The translations under genes and the position numbers were made by a program. The notes under the pieces were generated by a model. It searched no databases, was not told where the DNA came from, and saw only the letters and a program-made list of their open reading frames with translations. From Gp1-AA133 sp964641665 (GTDB lineage: Bacteria; Acidobacteriota; Terriglobia; Terriglobales; Acidobacteriaceae): a DNA stretch of 64,000 nt. The stretch covers positions 1 to 64,000 of the forward strand of contig CAZXKO010000068.1 in the NCBI GenBank assembly GCA_964641665.1, in the 5' to 3' direction. Positions within the stretch are counted from its first letter, which is position 1. The number at the start of each line of letters is the position of its first letter. This document shows positions 59,621 to 64,000 of this stretch, one piece after another.

Positions 59621-60812
59621 AGCCACTCCCATCGTATGGAAAGGACGCCGGGCCTACCGCCTTACCAATGGTTTGATCGAGCTGACGGTGCTACTCGGGG
59701 GCGGCCACATTGCGGACTTTCGCGCCTGTGGCTCGCCTTGCAATGTCCTGTTTGAATCACCCTGGAGCACGATCGAACCATGCGAGTACTCGCCCGAGCT
59801 TCATTCCGGAGAGTATGGCGAAGGTCCGGTTGGGAGGTTTTTGGCGAGTTTTACGGGTCACGCGTTAGTACTCGGCTACTTCGGCATGCCGAACCCCGAA
59901 GAGACGGCGCGCGGCCTGCCGCTTCACGGAGAGGCTGCATGCGCGGAGTGGCAAGTTCTCTTATCGGCAGCTGATGATGCGCGCGCGTATCTCTTGCTGG
60001 AAGCATCCCTTCCGGAATATCAGCTGCGGGTAAAACGGACTCTCTCCCTTTTAGCAGGCGCTTCCTCCACCCTAGTCGAAGAGCAAGTAACAAATTTCGG
60101 CCAAGCGGACGTGGATTATCAGTGGGTAGAACACGCCACTTTTGGTGAACCGTTCTTTGCCAGAGAGGAAGCACAACTTTTTATCTCGGCGAAGCAAGGC
60201 CGAACTTGGCCGGAGGGCTATGAAGGTAAGGCGTTGCTGATCTCCGATTCCAACTTTGATTGGCCATGGGCGCAAGCGCCCAGCGGCGGACGGGTGGATC
60301 TTTCGCGGGCTTTTTTGCGCAGCGGCACGGGCTGTGTCGCCGCGTTATTGACGGAGACGGAGCGGCGCCCTGGTTTTGTCGCGGTTCACAACCAGCGGCT
60401 CAAGACCGTCGCCGGATATTTCTTCGATTCTCGCCGGTTTCCGTGGATCGCTCTTTGGGAGGAAAACTGCGCCCGCCAATATGCTCCGTGGAACGGCAAA
60501 ACACACGCCCGCGGCGTTGAATTTGGGACTAGCCCAATGCCGACCGGCTTACAGAAAGCTCGCCTGGCGAAGACCCTATTCCACACTCCCGTGTTCGCAA
60601 CTCTCCCAGCCGGAGAGACAGTCACCACGTCCTACCAGCTTTTCACGACTCCCGTGCCCGGCGATTGGCGTGGGATCGCCGATCTGCACGAAGGAAGCAC
60701 AGACGTCTTCCTCCGGGATACCCGTGGGCAAAGTTTAAGAATACGGGCGAGTGGGGTACGTCAGTTCGGCAGCAGTCCGTGCTCCCACAAGATTCATCGC
60801 TCCCAGAGCTGA
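59607..60812 (+). CDS. Aldose-1-epimerase-like (galactose-mutarotase-fold) protein
   Basis: A 401-residue protein, no signal peptide, with the beta-sandwich pattern of the aldose-epimerase superfamily: NGLIELTVLLGGGHIADFRACGSP, GLPLHGEAACAEWQV (HGE with the catalytic His region), LRVKRTLSLLAGASSTLVEEQVTNFGQADVDYQWVEHATFGEPFF (second His and acidic residues), and a C-terminal FATLPAGETVTTSYQLFT. The family interconverts sugar anomers or acts as a domain of larger enzymes; sugar specificity is unknown. Frame stays open upstream to 59565, but ATG at 59607 starts at the conserved region. Its stop lies 2 bp from the stop of the convergent phosphomannose isomerase. Confidence 0.75.
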   Translation: MAVCEATPIVWKGRRAYRLTNGLIELTVLLGGGHIADFRACGSPCNVLFESPWSTIEPCEYSPELHSGEYGEGPVGRFLASFTGHALVLGYFGMPNPEETARGLPLHGEAACAEWQVLLSAADDARAYLLLEASLPEYQLRVKRTLSLLAGASSTLVEEQVTNFGQADVDYQWVEHATFGEPFFAREEAQLFISAKQGRTWPEGYEGKALLISDSNFDWPWAQAPSGGRVDLSRAFLRSGTGCVAALLTETERRPGFVAVHNQRLKTVAGYFFDSRRFPWIALWEENCARQYAPWNGKTHARGVEFGTSPMPTGLQKARLAKTLFHTPVFATLPAGETVTTSYQLFTTPVPGDWRGIADLHEGSTDVFLRDTRGQSLRIRASGVRQFGSSPCSHKIHRSQS

Positions 60813-60814
60813 AT

Positions 60815-62569
60815 CTATGGATTGCTTCGAACGAACGCTTTGATGGTGGCGCAGCGCTTCCCTTCCGATTCTCCATGGGGGCGAATCATGTACTGGGCTA
60901 CCGAGGCCGGAACGATGAACGTTTCAGCGTAATGCACGACTAGCGGAGGGAATTCCTGGGTCGGGCTCTCCACGATCGCCTCGCGCCCTTCGCAGAGATT
61001 CAGGACGTTCACACCTCCGTTGGTGGAGTGAAGAACCGGCCGGGTGAACCAGTGCCTTCGGGTTTCGATGAACTCGCGTTTGTGAAGTCCCGTCCGCTCC
61101 TCCGTCCAGCCATCCCCGCGACCGACCTCGCAAATGCGGTTCAGTAGGTTGGCTTCGACCCAGCGGGTGGCGCGGTCCCATTGCACATTGCGCAGTCCGT
61201 GCTCAAGATGAATCGGGCGAGGCGTTCCGTCTAGGCCCAACCGGCCCCAGTCCCACATCTTGAAGGTGAAGATGTAGGGCGTGGCGCTGATCTCGAGGAC
61301 CATGCTGTTTTTGCCGGAACAATGGGGCGTTCCGGCAGGGATCAGGAAATGATCGTGCTTTTTGGCCGGGCATCGGTTCACGTATTTGTCGGCGTCGAAG
61401 AGAGACTCTCCCTCCTGCGCACGGTGAAGGTCCTCGATCATCTGGCCCCGATCGACGTTCTCCCTTAGGCCGAGATAGACGCAGCCGTCGTCGCCTGCGT
61501 CCAGCAAGTAATAGCTCTCGTCCTGGGTGTAGGCCATGCCGAACTTTTCGTGAATGTATTCGGTCAGCGGATGGACTTGAAACGAGAGATTGCCGCCATC
61601 CATGGTGTCGAGGAAGTCGAAACGAATCGGAAATTCGGTGCCGAAGCGGGCGTGGACCGCTTCTCCGAGCAACTCGTGGGGATGCGTAAACACCAGATCG
61701 ATCGAGGGGATTTCCACTTGCACGTCGCCAAAACCGAGCAGCAGACTGTTTTCTTCGGGAACACAGTCGAAACACCACGCATAGTTCTCAACATCCCGCG
61801 GCAGATCGCAGATTTCCTTCATCCACTGTCCGCCCCACGGGCCGGGATCAAAAAACGGGACCACGCGAAATGGCTGCGATGCGGCTCGCCTCAATCCTTG
61901 GGAAAGCTGTGCTCCAGTGATCATCTTCGGTGTATCGCGCTGGTTCGAGTCGAGCAGGAAGTCGATCCGCGACAACAGCCGCTTCTTGTGGCGATCGGCC
62001 GCACGCCAATCAACAAAATAAGCGCGCTTGTATTTGATAGACGGACGCTCGTCTAGGTTACTCAACCCGAGATTGCCTATTTGGCCAGCACGTTGGCGCT
62101 GCTGAATCTCCCAGCGCGCCAGGTCGCTGTAGATCAGCAGGTCCCATTTTTCGGTCAGCAGGGCCGCTCCCGTGCCGATCACAACGACGAGCCCTGTCAC
62201 CTTTTCCAGTTCCATGGCCTTTTGACCGAGTTTTCCCTCGTCCAGGAATTCGGGGAGTTCGTAGTTGTTCATGAACGCGAAGACCGGATCATCTCCCAGA
62301 TCTCGGGCGGTCAATGCTGTAATGGCACTCTCGGGAAGATAACAATCACTGACACGAAGGATCGCTTGCGGACGGAGGGCCCGTGAAAGGTTGGACTCGA
62401 TATCGTTTACATCGCATCCGGGATAGCACTCAACGCACACGACAAAGCGACCCTGTCGAATCTTGCTCCTCAGACGAAGAGCAATATCGTCCCAACCGAC
62501 GTCGCATCTGGCATCCGAAACCGGGACAACGGGGAATTTGTCGTAATTTGAAACATATGGCTTGGGCAT
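60815..62569 (-). CDS. manA: Class I mannose-6-phosphate isomerase with an N-terminal extension domain
   Basis: A 584-residue enzyme expected to interconvert mannose-6-phosphate and fructose-6-phosphate. The C-terminal ~330 residues have the ManA plan: DPGPWGGQWMKE (opening), SFQVHPLTEYI (Gln and His zinc ligands), DESYYLLDAG (Glu ligand), HDHFLIPAGTPHCSG (His ligand) and a cupin-like tail. The first ~230 residues (VCVECYPGCDVNDIESNLSRAL, VVVIGTGAALLTEKWDLLIYSDLARWEIQQRQR) belong to no domain I can name; they are also known from other long bacterial ManA-like proteins. GAGG precedes the ATG by 6 nt. Together with GH38 upstream it fits mannose use. Divergence from classic ManA leaves room for another sugar phosphate. 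Confidence 0.83.
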   Translation of the reverse strand: MPKPYVSNYDKFPVVPVSDARCDVGWDDIALRLRSKIRQGRFVVCVECYPGCDVNDIESNLSRALRPQAILRVSDCYLPESAITALTARDLGDDPVFAFMNNYELPEFLDEGKLGQKAMELEKVTGLVVVIGTGAALLTEKWDLLIYSDLARWEIQQRQRAGQIGNLGLSNLDERPSIKYKRAYFVDWRAADRHKKRLLSRIDFLLDSNQRDTPKMITGAQLSQGLRRAASQPFRVVPFFDPGPWGGQWMKEICDLPRDVENYAWCFDCVPEENSLLLGFGDVQVEIPSIDLVFTHPHELLGEAVHARFGTEFPIRFDFLDTMDGGNLSFQVHPLTEYIHEKFGMAYTQDESYYLLDAGDDGCVYLGLRENVDRGQMIEDLHRAQEGESLFDADKYVNRCPAKKHDHFLIPAGTPHCSGKNSMVLEISATPYIFTFKMWDWGRLGLDGTPRPIHLEHGLRNVQWDRATRWVEANLLNRICEVGRGDGWTEERTGLHKREFIETRRHWFTRPVLHSTNGGVNVLNLCEGREAIVESPTQEFPPLVVHYAETFIVPASVAQYMIRPHGESEGKRCATIKAFVRSNP

Positions 62570-62741
62570 TGATCCTCAGACTTCACTGACCACCGGTTTC
62601 GTTGTCTGACGGTTGAGCGGCGAGTGCTGCCGCCTACTGCGGGAGTGCTCCCGACCCAATTTCCCGCGTCGCCAGGAGACAGCACCGAAACCTCGGCGAC
62701 AGCGATTCCTCGCTGCCGCCGGATTGGAAAGCACTTTCAGG

Positions 62742-64000
62742 CTAGAAGATTACCTTTACTGCAAGTTGGATCTGCCGCGCCGTTCCAGTGCCGATCTGTG
62801 TACCCGTGTTGCTGGCGATGGTCTGACCAGTCCGTCCAAAGGAGGCGTTGGGCGTGCAACTTGCCGGCACAGCCGGCGTAGTAGGCGTTGCCGGCACAAA
62901 CGGAGAGACTGCAGTACAAATTCCACCGTCCGGGTTCGCGAAGTTGGGATGGTTGAAGATGTTGAAGAAGTCCGCGCGGAGCTGAACCTTGAGGGCTTCT
63001 CTGATGGGAATGTTCTTTGCCAGCGAGAAATCCCACTGGAAAAATCCCGGGCCGCGAAGAGCATTGCGACCAACCGTGCCAAGATTCGCTCCCCAGGTTC
63101 CATCGAATCCCGGCGGTATCTCGAACGCGTTCGGGTTGTAATTGCCGATCGGCCACTTCGCACTACCGACGGTCGGACTCTGTCCGGCCACGTAGTTCGG
63201 CCGCATGGGGAGTCCGAAGAATCCACTAATGAGCTGGACGTTGGTCGGGAGAGCGCTGCGCGTTTGCAGGATGTTTGAAACCTGCCACCCCGAGAGGAAG
63301 CCTTTAGCGATAGCGTTCGTCCCTCTCCAATCAGGAAGGTCGTACACCACGCTGCCAGTGAGATTGTGACGCACGTCCCAATCACCGCTCCCACGGTCGA
63401 CATTCGGGTCAAACGGATCCGACCACCCGCTGAAAACATTGACCAGATCGTCGATCTCGTGCGACCAGGTGTAGTTGACTTCGTAGTTCAAGCGACCGGC
63501 ATTGTGGCGCACCTGTAGCTGAAGCGCATTGTAGGTTGAGTAGAGAATGTCAGCGTTCAGGTTCTCGTTGGCAAATCCGCTGAATTGGCGTGCCTGCGTC
63601 ACCGTATTCGCAGGATTCAGGTTGAGTGCCGCAAAACTCACGCCCGCTTGCATATGTTGCGCCTTATTGCCAGTGTAATTCACGCTGAGCACGGTGCTGG
63701 GTAGGATCTCATGTTGCATCCCCAGCAACCAGTTTGTAGAGACTGGATCCCTCGGGTGCTGCGGGAATATGTTGACGTTCTGCGTTCCGGCTGGAAGTGG
63801 AGGGTTCGCCATGGGATAGGCGATCGGTACCTGGAACACATTTACGCTGTAACTCTGAAAAGCAGCATTGTTGCTGAGCAAACCAAACCCGAATTGCATC
63901 GGCATATAGAAGAGTCCACCGTAACCGTGGATGACGGTTTTCCCATTGCCGAAGGGATCCCAGGATAAGCCAACTCGCGGAGCGAAGTCTTTCCCCGGCG
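62742..64000 (-). CDS. TonB-dependent receptor, Oar-like, C-terminal part (runs off right edge)
   Basis: The C-terminal ~420 residues of a second large TonB-dependent receptor. The frame is open through the window end: upstream of an internal Met at 63905 it reads DFAPRVGLSWDPFGNGKTVIHGYGG, a conserved barrel segment. Other landmarks: NYTGNKAQHMQAGVSFAALNLNP, LQVRHNAGRLNYEVNYTWSHEIDD, WDVRHNLTGSVVYDLPDWRG, IREALKVQLRADFFNIFNHPNFANP, and the C-terminus GTARQIQLAVKVIF with final Phe. The N-terminal regulatory and plug domains lie outside the window. No SusD follows. Probable function: import of the oligosaccharide processed by the mannose/sugar-acid genes to the left (inference). Confidence 0.9.
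   Translation of the reverse strand, partial: PGKDFAPRVGLSWDPFGNGKTVIHGYGGLFYMPMQFGFGLLSNNAAFQSYSVNVFQVPIAYPMANPPLPAGTQNVNIFPQHPRDPVSTNWLLGMQHEILPSTVLSVNYTGNKAQHMQAGVSFAALNLNPANTVTQARQFSGFANENLNADILYSTYNALQLQVRHNAGRLNYEVNYTWSHEIDDLVNVFSGWSDPFDPNVDRGSGDWDVRHNLTGSVVYDLPDWRGTNAIAKGFLSGWQVSNILQTRSALPTNVQLISGFFGLPMRPNYVAGQSPTVGSAKWPIGNYNPNAFEIPPGFDGTWGANLGTVGRNALRGPGFFQWDFSLAKNIPIREALKVQLRADFFNIFNHPNFANPDGGICTAVSPFVPATPTTPAVPASCTPNASFGRTGQTIASNTGTQIGTGTARQIQLAVKVIF

Noticed and set aside
1..64000. CRISPR array, rRNA, intact tRNA, replication origin or SusD-type gene
   Set aside because: Looked for on both strands; no spaced repeats, rRNA motifs, complete cloverleaf or SusD-like lipoprotein found.

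Overview
The window reads as chromosomal DNA of a soil-type Acidobacteriota (Solibacter/Koribacter-like). The evidence is indirect but consistent: two very large TonB-dependent receptors with a carboxypeptidase-regulatory-like N-terminus (Oar type), two CRTAC1-type FG-GAP/UnbV proteins, many twin-arginine-exported glycan hydrolases, no SusD partner for either receptor, a GC-rich composition, and a porin-cytochrome cluster. There is no rRNA, no CRISPR array and no intact tRNA.

Region 1 (1-7.2 kb) is respiratory. A Tat-exported formate dehydrogenase alpha subunit runs off the left edge; its in-frame UGA at 111-113 is a selenocysteine codon with a clear bacterial SECIS hairpin. Divergent from it are a six-haem NapC/NirT-like quinol oxidase, a monohaem cytochrome c, a ten-haem DmsE/MtrA-like cytochrome and an MtrB/PioB-like outer-membrane barrel, which together could carry electrons from quinol to the cell surface. 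A decayed barrel gene follows.

Region 2 (7.3-9.5 kb) holds one conserved gene of unknown function and a wrecked tyrosine integrase. A 3' tRNA fragment at 40.4 kb is a second trace of past integration.

Region 3 (9.5-37 kb) is a glycan and glycoprotein utilisation region: two DUF1680-fold hydrolases (one textbook GH127), a 938-residue DUF5695-like protein, two paralogues of an unrecognised ~800-residue hydrolase-like family, two tail-to-tail TPR/CRTAC1 gene pairs, a TonB receptor, a DPP4-like S9 peptidase and an FCD-type GntR regulator. Two nearly identical promoters (TTGACA-N16-TATACA overlapping a GTATAC palindrome) lie upstream of the receptor and of the peptidase, and a perfect TTGTATACAA palindrome precedes the GH127 gene. 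The peptidase promoter first reads a ~210-nt leader ending in a very strong intrinsic terminator. GH127 plus a proline-specific peptidase suggests hydroxyproline-rich plant glycoproteins as a substrate (inference).

Region 4 (41-51.7 kb) is an alpha-glucoside/glucose module: DeoR regulator, (alpha/alpha)6 hydrolase, sugar-porter MFS transporter, two tandem cupin-type phosphoglucose isomerases, ROK kinase, GH31 alpha-glucosidase and an esterase. Repeated TTCGTTT-like sites lie in front of several of these genes.

Region 5 (51.7-62.6 kb) carries a DUF4185-like protein, an SMP-30 lactonase, a glucarate-dehydratase-like enolase-superfamily enzyme, a GH38-like protein with a PL4-type N-terminal module, an SDR, an aldose-epimerase-like protein and a phosphomannose isomerase. 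Remnants of an FAH-family hydrolase and of a second SDR suggest a non-phosphorylative sugar-oxidation pathway that has partly decayed. A second TonB receptor runs off the right edge.
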